From contig JAJNNY010000004.1 of NCBI GenBank assembly GCA_022453515.1, positions 1-64,000 of the forward strand: a DNA stretch of 64,000 nucleotides, in the 5' to 3' direction. Position numbers and translations under genes: made by a program. The notes below the pieces were generated by a model. That model made no database searches. It saw only the letters and a list, made by a program, of their open reading frames with translations, and was not told the origin of the DNA. Below are positions 49,136 to 59,518 of this stretch, piece after piece; positions within the stretch are counted from its first letter, which is position 1, and every line of letters begins with the position of its first letter. This DNA is from Astrocystis sublimbata. Its lineage: Eukaryota > Ascomycota > Sordariomycetes > Xylariales > Xylariaceae.

Positions 49136-51616
49136 GGGCCGAGCTGTCGTGTCGCAGTGCAGCAAGCGAACTTCCAAGGCCGACGCGAAAGTACGGCACT
49201 CGAGCGCGCTGCGGTACAATGACGAGGGCCAGCGCGATAAATACGAGTGGTGATGGCAATGGAGACGGACGATCGGATACGCCTTACTTGGTGGGCTGGA
49301 GGGTCAGCGGCACAAGTGGTCGACGCAAAGCCAACAGGGTTGTTTGGGCGGATCTCCGGCGAGGCTGCCTGTCGCGCAGTTAGGCTGCCAGCGCAAAGCG
49401 GCAATTCCACGTCTGATGTGAGGGGTGGATCGCGAGGCTGCGAGGTGTACAGTAGTACTCGGCTCGTAGAAAACGTGGGGGCGGTGGGAGGCTCAGGCGT
49501 TTTCGAGTGCGCTAGAGCAAGCAGTGGTCCATATGGCGGCCAATACTGTGGTCAGCCGGTCGGGTCGTTTCGAGCAATGGTGCGCGCAAGGTTCGATGGT
49601 CAAGCGAATCCCAAGCGTTCTTCGACGTTCGGAGCCATGAACCTATATAACGGCCGGGGGCCTGGAGGGGCGAGAGATGACAGATCAGAACAGGTCGGTG
49701 GTGGAAGGCGGAGAGAAGCTTCCAAGACCCGAATGTCTCTCACGACGCGACAGCAACAATGGATATTGTGAGACGTCGTGGCAGGAGGGACAAGGTTGGG
49801 GGAAGGCTAGGAGAAAGAAGGGCTCTTGTTCTCGAAGTCGCGACAAAAGGTGCGATGATGCGATGCGATGTCGCGCGGCGCCGTCAATGGCCCTGGCGAT
49901 GGGGTCAAGCAATGCAATCTGAGGCACTTGGAGACAGGGTCGCAGGTCTGACACACCGGTCGCGCGTTGTGCTTGTGCAGATACAGATGCAGCCTACAGG
50001 TGTAGGGGGGGTGGCAGGCGAGGCAGTGGTCTTGGCCAGTTGTCGCGGGTGCGAAAGGCTTTCGGTGGTGGTTTTTATTTTTTGTTTGCAGCCTGGGTCA
50101 GATGTAAGATGCTGTTTCGGAGGGGCTGGAGAATGACAGCACTACTTAGGTAGTAGTGCCTACCAAGGTGCGGTACGTCTAAGTACAGACACACAGACAA
50201 TGGGATGGATGGATGGTCTGTCTGTCTCTCTGTTCCTTTGACCGGTCTTCCCAGCACGACTGCGAGAGGCCCGCGGGACCGGGATGTGGATGTGATTCGT
50301 GAATGGCGAACGGCGGATTGGCGGGCTTGGGCGACTTCTGAGGTTCGGGCCAAGCAGATGTCTTGGCGGAACTCAGCTTCCCGTCTCCGTCTTGTCGTCC
50401 TTCTCGTTGGCACTGTCTAAATCCTGCCTCGAATTGAATCGGGGTGAAGAGATGGGTAATCGACATCAACAGGCACCTAGATAGATGACGATACGCTGTG
50501 AAAGTCTTGGTGGTTGTTGGTGTGAGTCTGCAACGAGGAGCTGCATCCATGGATGTGGCAGGTATGATGTGCCTACAGACCTTGGTTAAGCAGGTACCTG
50601 TAGGCGGCGCCACCTACCTGGGCACTGACGTTGATGTGGGAATCTGTAATCCGTAGGTAGTACCTCCATACATGTACCTACCGAGCCTTAGGGTACCTAA
50701 CGGAATACTCGAAGCTTCATGACGTCTACATGTAGCTTGACGTCCTTAGGTACATCGGCACTTTCATGTCAATTCTACGCTTCAAGATGAAACCCTCACC
50801 TACCTATAGGTACCCATCAACCAAAGATCATTATTTGCCCTCGATCTATCATCTCACTGGATGAGGGGCACGAGTTGGCATTGGAGGTCGGAATTATCCA
50901 TAAGATCCTGTCGTACTGCACAATCCTGCTTCACACCAACTGGCTACATACATGTATCTACAAGTACCTGGTAACTGGTTATCAGTGCTCAGGTGGGTTG
51001 ACAGGTGATGGATGGTTCTTACTACCTACAACGGCAGTGCCGAGGCAGGTAATATATGTGAAGATCACCTCGTGAACAAACAGACGGACGGCATCTTACC
51101 CACCTCGCCCACCTAGGTACTCTGAACATACATGGGATACGACGAAAAAGGAATCAAAAAGCGTATTTCTCTCAAAGTAAACTACCTACCTACCTAGAAG
51201 TAAGCACCCATCATCTTCGCTGGCTGCCCTTTCGTCGCAAAGCCGAGCTAGGTACCTAAGCTACCTCGGCCTTTCATTGGAAGTAAGCTTACCAACTCGC
51301 CAAGTCCAAGTCACTAACATCTCTTGTATGGTAAGCCTCCAGCGCTGTTATGGGTAAGACTTGATTGATGCTTGCGATTATAACCATACGAACTGGTGGG
51401 TGGGTTGTTCTATGCCTTCAACAGATGTGAAGCAATCCTTGGCTCTCGTGCTGCAATTGTCTTATTCTGAAACATGGCTTCAATATGCTATCATGAGCTC
51501 CGTCTTAATACGAATGAATGCCTCTCATAGGCAACATCACCAGACTATAGGTACCTAGGTATCATGAGTAGGTGCTGTGCATCACCTCTGCTAATTCGAC
51601 ATGCGCCGCATATGCA
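49136..51616. other. Upstream region of hsf1 and 3' flank of cwc27
   Basis: About 2.5 kb. Some open frames overlap on both strands around 49.2-50.6 kb, without family similarity. This probably holds a long hsf1 promoter or leader. CCTACC-type tetranucleotide runs and one TACCTAGGTA (51552-51561) lie near the right end. Confidence 0.5.
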
Positions 51617-53218
51617 TCATCTGGCTCCTCTACCAGCAAGAGCAGACGCTCTGGCCATTTTGGCGTTCCTTGCTTGGTCCCATTCCCTGCCTGATTTCCC
51701 AGGTTGCGCTTCCCTATGGGCCCGCTTCTCCTCTTTGAGGGTGCGAGCTTTCTCTCGGGGGTCTATCACAACAAGTTCCTCCTCGGCTTTCTTCCTGTAG
51801 CTCAGGTCCTTACCTAGCTTGTCTACAGCGAAGGTCAGCGAATGCGACATCCACCCTTCGTCGTCGCTGTCTTCCTTCTCTGCCTTGTCCCAAGATGTGC
51901 AACTGTGACAGTTGGCTATGAAATGCAGATCGCAAAGCTCCGCTTCGCCTTCCGCCTCTACAGCTTCTTTCTCTTCGTCACCGACACCTGACGGTACTGT
52001 AGCTTGTTCCTTTTCCGGGCCGGCTTGCTTCAGCTTGGCCTTGAACGCCTGAAGTATTGATAGATCGCCATCTGCGGTTGATGGTTCGCCTCCCCTGCGT
52101 CGTTTGCGACCCCGTGATGATGTGGCAGGGATCATCTGCTCCAAAGCGGTCTTCGTCACTTCCTGCACGGGTTCTGGGTGTATGGTTCGCTTCATAGACG
52201 CTTTGAGGGCAGCGATTTCATCATTTGCTTGTTCCAATGCCGACTTCTTCGGCAGGATTTCCGGCTGTGGAGAGGATACACGGCGCACTGGTGTCGGCTC
52301 CTCTTGTTTGCGTGGCGGTGAGGGTCTCCGGGCTTCCGGGGAACCGGACCGGGCAATCCGCACTGGTATTGACTTTTGTAGGACCTTCTCCTCCTTTTGC
52401 CTGGAGGCAGTTGGTTTCTTAGCCGGTCGATCGTCCCCCTCGTCAACGTCCATCACAATGCGTGTGTCGAATTTTGCCTTTTTGATCACCGGCGCATCGG
52501 CGTCGCCTTCGTCGTCGTCAAAGCTTAATAGTTTCTTGCTATTTCTCGGCTTCCTCTTCTTTCTCTCTATGGAAGCGGGTGGTTCTGTCGGCCGGGCTGT
52601 ACGCGTTCTCTTCTTCATGCCGTCGAAAGGGTTGACCAAGATCTCGGTGCTGGTGATTTTGATAGCATAGAGTGGCCTTTCGCTACCCTCGGCAACCTCT
52701 GCCTCCCCCATGCGCGCGAGATTGTAGATGGTGTCGCCTACCACCCTCCCGAAGACGGTGTTCTGGTTATTCAGCTCTTCAGCCTTGTCCAAAGTGAAGA
52801 AGAACTGGCTTCCGTTTGTATCCGGTTTGCTCTCATTCGCCATACCGAGAAGTCCCCTGCGACTGAATTTCAGACGCGAATGGAACTCGTCCTTGAAGTT
52901 CACGCCCGCCAGCCCCGCGTTCTTGCCTCGCCGCGTGTCCATCGGCCAGGGATCCAGGTCGCCGCCGTATGCGCCGCCATCGTAGATGCATTCTCCTCCA
53001 TTGCCGGTGCCAGTAGGATCACCTCCCTGAATAATGAAACCGGGAATTAGGCGGTGGAATATTGTGTTGTCGTAATAACCATCTAAGCACAGCTGCAGAA
53101 AATTTCGGGAGGTGAGGGGGGTTTGCTTCGCGAAGAGTTCGATAGATAAATCGCCAAATGTTGTGTGTAAAATGAGGGATGCTGTCGGCTGAGGTTCGAG
53201 GTTGTAGATGGACGACAT
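51617..53218 (-). CDS. cwc27: Spliceosomal peptidyl-prolyl isomerase Cwc27
   Basis: A single exon of 533 residues. Residues 1-175 are a cyclophilin domain with family motifs TTFGDLSIELFAKQTP, NFLQLCLDGYYDNTIFHRLI, GFIIQGGDPTGTGNGGE, FSRRGLLGMAN and NGSQFFFTL. NPFDGM follows, the usual end of the Cwc27 core. The C-terminal half is charged and low-complexity (KKRTRTARP, RKKRKPRNSKK, acidic stretches) with an EQANDEIAALKASMKRT coiled coil, as in Cwc27/SDCCAG10 proteins. In this family the domain is often weakly active or inactive; the protein works in the B-act spliceosome. The frame is open upstream to 53407, but translation almost certainly starts at MSSIYNLEP (53218), because the extra 63 residues have no cyclophilin counterpart. 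Confidence 0.92.
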   Translation of the reverse strand: MSSIYNLEPQPTASLILHTTFGDLSIELFAKQTPLTSRNFLQLCLDGYYDNTIFHRLIPGFIIQGGDPTGTGNGGECIYDGGAYGGDLDPWPMDTRRGKNAGLAGVNFKDEFHSRLKFSRRGLLGMANESKPDTNGSQFFFTLDKAEELNNQNTVFGRVVGDTIYNLARMGEAEVAEGSERPLYAIKITSTEILVNPFDGMKKRTRTARPTEPPASIERKKRKPRNSKKLLSFDDDEGDADAPVIKKAKFDTRIVMDVDEGDDRPAKKPTASRQKEEKVLQKSIPVRIARSGSPEARRPSPPRKQEEPTPVRRVSSPQPEILPKKSALEQANDEIAALKASMKRTIHPEPVQEVTKTALEQMIPATSSRGRKRRRGGEPSTADGDLSILQAFKAKLKQAGPEKEQATVPSGVGDEEKEAVEAEGEAELCDLHFIANCHSCTSWDKAEKEDSDDEGWMSHSLTFAVDKLGKDLSYRKKAEEELVVIDPREKARTLKEEKRAHREAQPGKSGREWDQARNAKMARASALAGRGAR

Positions 53219-53949
53219 GCTGCATGCGCTGCCAGTCGGCGGGCACTTGGACGAACTTGCGATCCGGGACTCGACGTCAAGATTGCGCGCGAAAATCCAA
53301 AACTGTTTGAGACGAACGATTGGAATTCTGTGTGCGCGTGCGCGTGCGCATGCGCATGCGATAGGTAGGTCCGTTGGGTATTGATGACGGCTTGCGAAAC
53401 AAAACAATAGAATGAATGTGAGAGAGCTTAAAGCTCACCATCGCACGAGGTCGGGAATACAGGGACGTCAGTCTGCTGGTGTTATCTTATCGCCGCGTGT
53501 CTACAGGGGGCATGAGCTACCTAAGTACCCTTGCGTGTGACCTTTCTAGTGGCGGGTACCTGAGCCACCCTGCTGTGGGCAGAGTCGGGCTACCCAGTGT
53601 AGACCAATGCTTTTGTGCAGTATACAGCACCTGCATGCTTCAAGTTAAATTCTATATTTTAAATATTCCAGTTGGATTTTTTGCTGGCCAACTTCGCACT
53701 TTGCTACTGTTCAACCTGTGGCGAAACGACCAATACAAGTAGAGGAGAACCTACAGCACAATTTGCCAATTCGCTTTTCACTACAAAGTGGCCTCCTAGC
53801 TACACACAAGCTTTCACTCAGGTCGAGAAGAGGAAGGCCTGCTAATTTTGCCTTACCCCTCTAACATTAGTCCGTCGCCCAGGAAGTGAAATCCTGAGAT
53901 ATAATCAACCACTGTCGAAAGCGCCTCTTCTGGGGTAAAAGAACTCGTC
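53219..53949. promoter_or_regulatory. Shared divergent promoter region of cwc27 and deoxyhypusine synthase
   Basis: These 731 bases lie between two start codons pointing away from each other. They contain an alternating GTGCGC/CATGCG run near 53330-53360 on the cwc27 side. I identify no specific factor site. Confidence 0.5.
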
Positions 53950-55142
53950 ATGTCTGCGTCGGAGCAGAGTTCAAACAAACCGCCTGAAGAGGCCACTAAT
54001 GCGGTGCTGGTCCCTTCAGATGAACTGCCCGAGGGTGCGCAGAAGGTGGAGGAGCTCGACTTCAATGCGTTCAAGGGGAGACCGATCACCGTGGATGATA
54101 TCATGCAAGGTATGGGCAATATGGGTTTCCAAGCATCTTCGATTGGAGATGCTGTTCAGATAATCAACAAGATGGTAAGCTAAAACCATCAGGGCACCGA
54201 TCCATAATGAGCAACAAGTAACACGATATATCAGCGAGCATGGCGAGACCCGGAGACCGGCGACAAGACCACCATATTCTTGGGGTACACTTCCAACATG
54301 ATATCCTCTGGCCTGCGAGGAATCTTCCGATATCTGGTGGAGCATAAGCATGTGTCATGCATCGTGACCACTGCCGGTGGCATAGAGGAGGATTTCATCA
54401 AGTGTCTCGGCGATACGTATATGTCATCCTTCAGCGCAAAGGGCGCGGAGCTACGGGCCAAGGGCCTGAACAGGATCGGAAACCTCATGGTACCCAACGC
54501 GAATTACTGTGCCTTCGAGGACTGGGTCGTGCCTATCCTAGATACGATGCTTGATGAACAGGAGGCCAGTAAAGGGACCGACGATGAGATAAACTGGACC
54601 CCATCGAAAGTGATACATCGACTGGGGAAGGAGATCAATGACGAGAGATCCGTATATTACTGGGCTTATAAGAACGACATTCCAGTCTTTTGCCCGGCTC
54701 TGACTGATGGGAGTCTAGGTGATATGCTCTATTTTCACACTTTCAAAGCGTCGCCGCGGCAGCTGAAGATCGACATTGTCGAGGACATTCGTCGAGTAAA
54801 TACGATATCTGTACGAGCAAAACGGGCGGGGATGATCATCCTAGGCGGTGGCGTCGTGAAGCATCATATCGCCAACGCCTGCCTCATGCGGAACGGCGCT
54901 GAGTATGCTGTCTATATAAACACCGCCCAAGAATTTGACGGAAGCGATGCCGGAGCCAGACCGGACGAAGCCATTTCTTGGGGCAAGATCAAACCGGGAG
55001 CAGATCATGTCAAGGTACTGTTACATGTGTCCAGACGCCAGACCTCCTGGCTTGTAGCTACTAACAATAATCACAGGTCTACCTAGAAGCCTCGGCATGT
55101 TTTCCATTTATCGTGGCCAGCACATTTGCAAAGGATGCCTAG
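53950..55142 (+). CDS. dys1: Deoxyhypusine synthase
   Basis: Three exons: 53950-54174, 54235-55014 and 55077-55142, giving 356 residues. The introns are 60 and 62 bases with donors GTAAGC and GTACTG. The enzyme transfers the aminobutyl group of spermidine to one lysine of eIF5A, using NAD, as the first step of hypusine formation. Family marks are [88 protein letters not shown] and [20 protein letters not shown], with the catalytic Lys326 in SWGKI. The length is normal for fungi. The short last exon ([14 protein letters not shown]) finishes the conserved C-terminus. Likely cytosolic and constitutive. Confidence 0.95.
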
Positions 55143-55944
55143 GTGTACTAAAGAACGACTATTTAATTACCATCAGCTTATGTCCCTTTCTTCGCCAGTG
55201 ATAGTGGGCAAGAAGGTCTAAGTGAATTTACCCACACACAGCTTGTCGTTGCAAGAAATTCTAGTACTGGCCATCATCAATTTTGAAGGGTACTGGCACC
55301 TTGCACAACTAAGCACTTGTTTGGAAGTCGCCCCGGGCCACTTCTGCAGCTCTTCAGATTACGGGTCAAACCTGCAATGGAATTTGAGTTTCGACCTGAC
55401 GTCCTCTGAGGGCCTGCAGAATTAGACGCGCATGGTGCAGAATTCCAGGTACCTACCTAAGCACCTACCTAGCGGAAGTATCCGCTCCTTGCCCAGGTAA
55501 GTGCAACTGCCATCGTAGCATGTTGTCGCTCTCGCCACAAACGACATTGCAGAAGTCGGCACGTTCATGAGATCGGTGACACCCCATGTGCGAGCAGGCG
55601 TCGGCACTCCTTTCAACACGCAATGTTGGATTTCATCTACAAGGTAGACAGGGAGGGAGCTGTCGGTATATACCTAGGTACTTCTTCGAATTCATAATGC
55701 AACGATGTGTCTACATGCCTCCCGAGTACCTAGTGTTCATGCCTACATATCCATCACATCTACGCACACACGAGCTGACACTGCTAAACGGGCTCCCAAC
55801 CACTATTTACTCGGCAGAGGCATGATACTATGCAAACCGAACCGCGATTCCCGACAACCCCTAACCCGCAAGTACTATAAGTATCTCGGAAGCAAGGTAC
55901 ACGCGGCGAGTTGCGCACCGATATTGGCGACCATTGCAAAAACA
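55143..55944. other. Short intergenic region
   Basis: Between deoxyhypusine synthase and the next start codon. It contains a TACCTAGGTA motif (55671-55680). The open frame of the following gene extends into it as far as 55705, but that part looks random. Confidence 0.55.
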
Positions 55945-56694
55945 ATGGCACCTACTAGGCCGACATCACAGGACAAGGATCCGGTAGACACCGGAGTCAA
56001 GAAACTATACGACGATATAATGAAGAGAAGTGGACAAGATGATATGAAGGCTGCTGAGCTATTATTTGAGAGACAAGAACAAAGAGCAAAGAAGCCTTGG
56101 CATGGACTCACAGAAGGCCAGCGGCTCATTGCGAGAATGAGAACCGATGAGCTGGACCCTCGCGAGATTCAACAGCAAATGGAAAACGAGGAAAAGGTAG
56201 TCGCCAGGAATCCAAATCATCCACTCGTACCCCCCCATCTCCGCTTCTATCCTCGTCATATCCGCGAGAAACACGCCAAGGAACGCAAGGCGAAAGAGGC
56301 GGCAACCGCAACGGCGACAACTTCGGTTGCCTCCAAACAGCAGGCCCCTGTGGCAAGTTCAGACGTCAAATCACCAGCCCAAAGCACTACGAAGGTGAAC
56401 TCGCTATCAGAGCCATCAGGTGAACCAGTAGCGCAGCCTTTCGAGTCAAAAATGACCAAGCGAATAGAAAAGCGGCGAAGACAGTCCACTCACCATACCT
56501 TGCCGTCACCGTCAAGGTCTTCGACGGATGCACCAACCGTTCCCTCCATTGAGAGACCTAGAAAGAAAATCCATTTGGAAATTGATAGTTCGAAAGTTAA
56601 GCACCTGTGGGGAGACCGGTCCGTGCCTGAGAATGACGAGACACGCCACATGGAAATAGCCAACCCGAACGAGTCGGAGTCGGAGCGTGATTAA
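55945..56694 (+). CDS. Small charged protein of unknown function, conserved-looking
   Basis: A single exon of 249 residues starting MAPTRPTSQDKD. The N-terminal half is helical and charged, with GVKKLYDDIMKRSGQDDMKA, RQEQRAKKPWHGLTEGQRL and NHPLVPPHLRFYPRHIREKH, which look like conserved fungal motifs. The second half is Ser/Thr/Ala-rich and disordered, with basic patches KRIEKRRR and RPRKKIHLE and an acidic end (NESESERD). It could be a nuclear or RNA-related protein. I do not recognise a family. The frame is open upstream to 55705, but the ATG at 55945 (context AACAATGGC) begins the gene-like part. Codon choice and composition favour a real gene over chance. Confidence 0.7.
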   Translation: MAPTRPTSQDKDPVDTGVKKLYDDIMKRSGQDDMKAAELLFERQEQRAKKPWHGLTEGQRLIARMRTDELDPREIQQQMENEEKVVARNPNHPLVPPHLRFYPRHIREKHAKERKAKEAATATATTSVASKQQAPVASSDVKSPAQSTTKVNSLSEPSGEPVAQPFESKMTKRIEKRRRQSTHHTLPSPSRSSTDAPTVPSIERPRKKIHLEIDSSKVKHLWGDRSVPENDETRHMEIANPNESESERD

Positions 56695-57767
56695 AGTGGG
56701 AGTGGCACTTTGGCGAGATCCTGCTACAAGATCGGGGGCTGTGGCTGACCGACCTCCGTTACCTTATGAACTACCTTCTGATTAGGTACTTGAATACAGC
56801 TTTCACTACGACGCGAGTGGAATTCTTTTAGATTATACACTATACTCAGAGGAAACCCAACCTGTGTTGAGTCACTTACTTAGTCTGACTATGAGTAGGT
56901 ACCCATCGCGGCACTCTTTTTACTTTAAATCAGGAGCGAGTGCACGTCACCTTTAGATTGCCCCTTACACTTAACGGACAATCCCTTTGCCTCAGGTGAA
57001 CGTCTAGCAATAATTCTACGATGAAGCATTGATGTGCTAGCCCGAGCTACCGAGAGAGGTTATTAAACCTCGGTTCTAAGCATTCCAACCCCACTGCTCC
57101 TACTATTACTACTACTGATCGCGTATAGAGGCATATAGTTCAAGTCTCTACAACTTTTAGAGACAAGCATATATGTAAATTACTTAGATATTAGGCATAC
57201 TACCTATGTATAGGCTACAACATCTATAGATGTACGATGGTGGGGGCCCGTAAGTATAAAAGCAATCATACTGTGGACTTTTTCAGTATTCTCCCACAAC
57301 GAGCCTATTTCGACTGCGAACCCCTGGATAATTTTTTTTTAAATCTTGTAATATCTGTGATTTTCGAGCAGCATCCAACCCTCCTACTATACGGGCGCCC
57401 TCTAGCTGAAATGCGAGTGACTCAACTTTATCATGGCGTATTTAGTGTGCGATAGGAAAGCTATCGTTTCCGAATGCAAAGAAGTAAGTGGCAGCATGCG
57501 TGCTTGGTGGAGTCGAAATAAGATTCGTGAAAGTGGAATTTTGAAGGTGCTTTCCTTCTATCTACTCGCCTACCTAGGTAGGTACCATGTAGTTGAATTT
57601 CCCAGGCTCAGCTCCTGCCGGTCCTCAAGATGAGGAAACATCAACATAGATAAGGTTGGTGCTAGTAGCAGCACCCGAATCCCATACAAAGATAAGAATC
57701 ACGCACTTCACTGTCTACAAGTACGAGCATTCTCGGCCTGCTTTGTAAAAACAAGGTTAGGTGCTCG

Positions 57768-57866
57768 GCGAGGCAGAGTTTAGAAAAAAAAGTGAGCCGG
57801 GTGCTAGCAGGGGGGCGCTAGCTAAGCGTACAATAACTGGCTCACTCTTTTCCAACTCTGCCTCGC
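57768..57866. mobile_element. Imperfect inverted repeat of about 30 bases, MITE-like
   Basis: The left arm (57768-57798, starting GCGAGGCAGAGTT and ending AGTGAGCC) is nearly the reverse complement of the right arm (57839-57866). The difference is a two-to-three-base indel and a few substitutions in the A-rich middle. The 40-base centre contains GCTAGC twice. Size and structure fit a miniature inverted-repeat element or a solo hairpin remnant. No clear target-site duplication is visible. Confidence 0.55.
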
Positions 57867-58302
57867 TGGGGTTACGATACCTGACAACTACAGCATGTAC
57901 AATTGCTATATGTACTCGTACGGGGGGACGGGATCAAGAATCTGGATCTGCATTGGCCCCCGGCTCTATAATTGGCTCCTTAATTGGCACTAGTGGCATG
58001 ATGACCGTTGTTCGCGAACGCACTAGTGCATATCAGGAGCTACATAGGCATCTACCTGGTCGAGCTAGCCAAGCCAGTGTCACTCTCTAATGGACCCATC
58101 TTCAACATACAAGGGAGCAGCTCTCAGCCATGTCCTGGCCGAGGCGCTATACAAAATAGGTAGCATAGTCTTAAGTACTTAAGGCAGTAAAAAGTATGAA
58201 TAAACATTCTTTTAATTATAAAGTATTTATTATATAATAAAACTATATTTAACTACTTATAATATAATAATAAAATAAATATTATTTAATTTATAATTAG
58301 TT

Positions 58303-58346
58303 TTTAATAAGAACTTAGAAGTGTTTTATCTATTTTATATAGCACC
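58303..58346 (+). repeat. Diverged dispersed repeat, copy B (pairs with 2308-2353)
   Basis: This is the more AT-rich partner of the copy at 2308-2353. It carries T or A at the five positions where the other copy has C or G, inside a block that is nearly pure A and T on its left side. The pattern is consistent with RIP. Confidence 0.45.
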
Positions 58347-59461
58347 TCGCTAGCCTACGGGCTTGTTTAAAAAATACTTTTCTAAACCATGGGTAACGCG
58401 TTGACTGGGCTATACCTTTAGGTACTATTACTTCGCTGGGTCCACACTCGCTTCCATATCATGCAATCTTAATCAAGATTGAATCCATACATGAGTACAT
58501 CTGCGGACTATACCTGTACCTAACAGGCAATCTCAAGATGTCTTGCGTTATAGCTCTCTAACCTTGAGGTATATATCTAGGTACATACGATTAAACATCA
58601 CCCTATCTACACACGCCTACCTAGGTACATGTAGGGGAATGTACGTGATGTACCTAGATCAATAAGGCACCGTAGGTTCAAGGTTGTGTGTACCTACATA
58701 GTAGGTAGGTACAGAAGGCACGCTCGTGGATATGAACATAGAAATCGGGGCAAGGTATCCGATCTCCCCATGTCTCGCCCACAATGTCTGCCCATGTTGT
58801 TGTGGTCCATGCTACGGTATACACTAGTGATCATGCACACTTCTGGAGCCAATCAATCTGAGCCATTCAAGGCTGAGAAAAGGCCGGCATCCCTGCAACC
58901 GCGCCTGCTTGGCACGCTCTGTGTCAGGCGTCACTGCCGTAGGCTCCTGCCTACTTCAAGGTACCCGAGCACTCGCCTACGCTACACACATCAGAGTCGT
59001 ACCCGTCTAGTCGGCCCAATGTCGTTAGTCAAGCACCTTAATACCATGAGTAAAGTACCTTAGGTACGTACCTATGAACTCGCTGAGCCAGCCCAGCCAA
59101 ACCCAGGCGCTTCCGAGACTGATTCGTGTTTTCGAGATTCGGTGCAATCTCAATCAGCCTCTCCTGCACACAACACAACACAACACATCCACTCATTCCG
59201 CGCCTCAGCTTCACATTCGCATCGTTTGCAGCCCGTTCGTCGTCCAGACGCAACCGCATGCTGTCCGTTCATCATCTATTTCCTCATTCTGTCTTCTATT
59301 TTCTGTTTTGCATCGGGCGATAAGCGCGCTTTCTGCATGTTGCGACGTCCGTGACACATCTTGCAGTGTGTACGAACTTTGTTAGGCTAGCGAGGTACCT
59401 TGTTTCGAAAGGCGCTGTTGAGATTGTCGATATCCTATCTTGAGCTGGCCTCCATGCAGAG

Positions 59462-59470
59462 TATAAAATA
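59462..59470 (+). promoter_or_regulatory. TATA-like box upstream of snt1
   Basis: TATAAAATA lies 57 bases before the proposed split start codon, leaving room for a short 5' leader. Confidence 0.4.
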
Positions 59471-59518
59471 CGAGTTGGGATTTTAGGTATCTGGACAACC
59501 CTGTCCAACTTGGCCAAC

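Larger units (their letters stand above)
56695..59518. other. Gene-poor region with mobile-element-like debris
   Basis: About 2.8 kb without supported genes. It contains an imperfect inverted repeat (57768-57866), a very AT-rich stretch (58190-58345) with the second copy of a diverged repeat, and two TACCTAGGTA motifs (57571-57580, 58618-58627). The last 100 bases are the likely snt1 core promoter. Confidence 0.55.
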
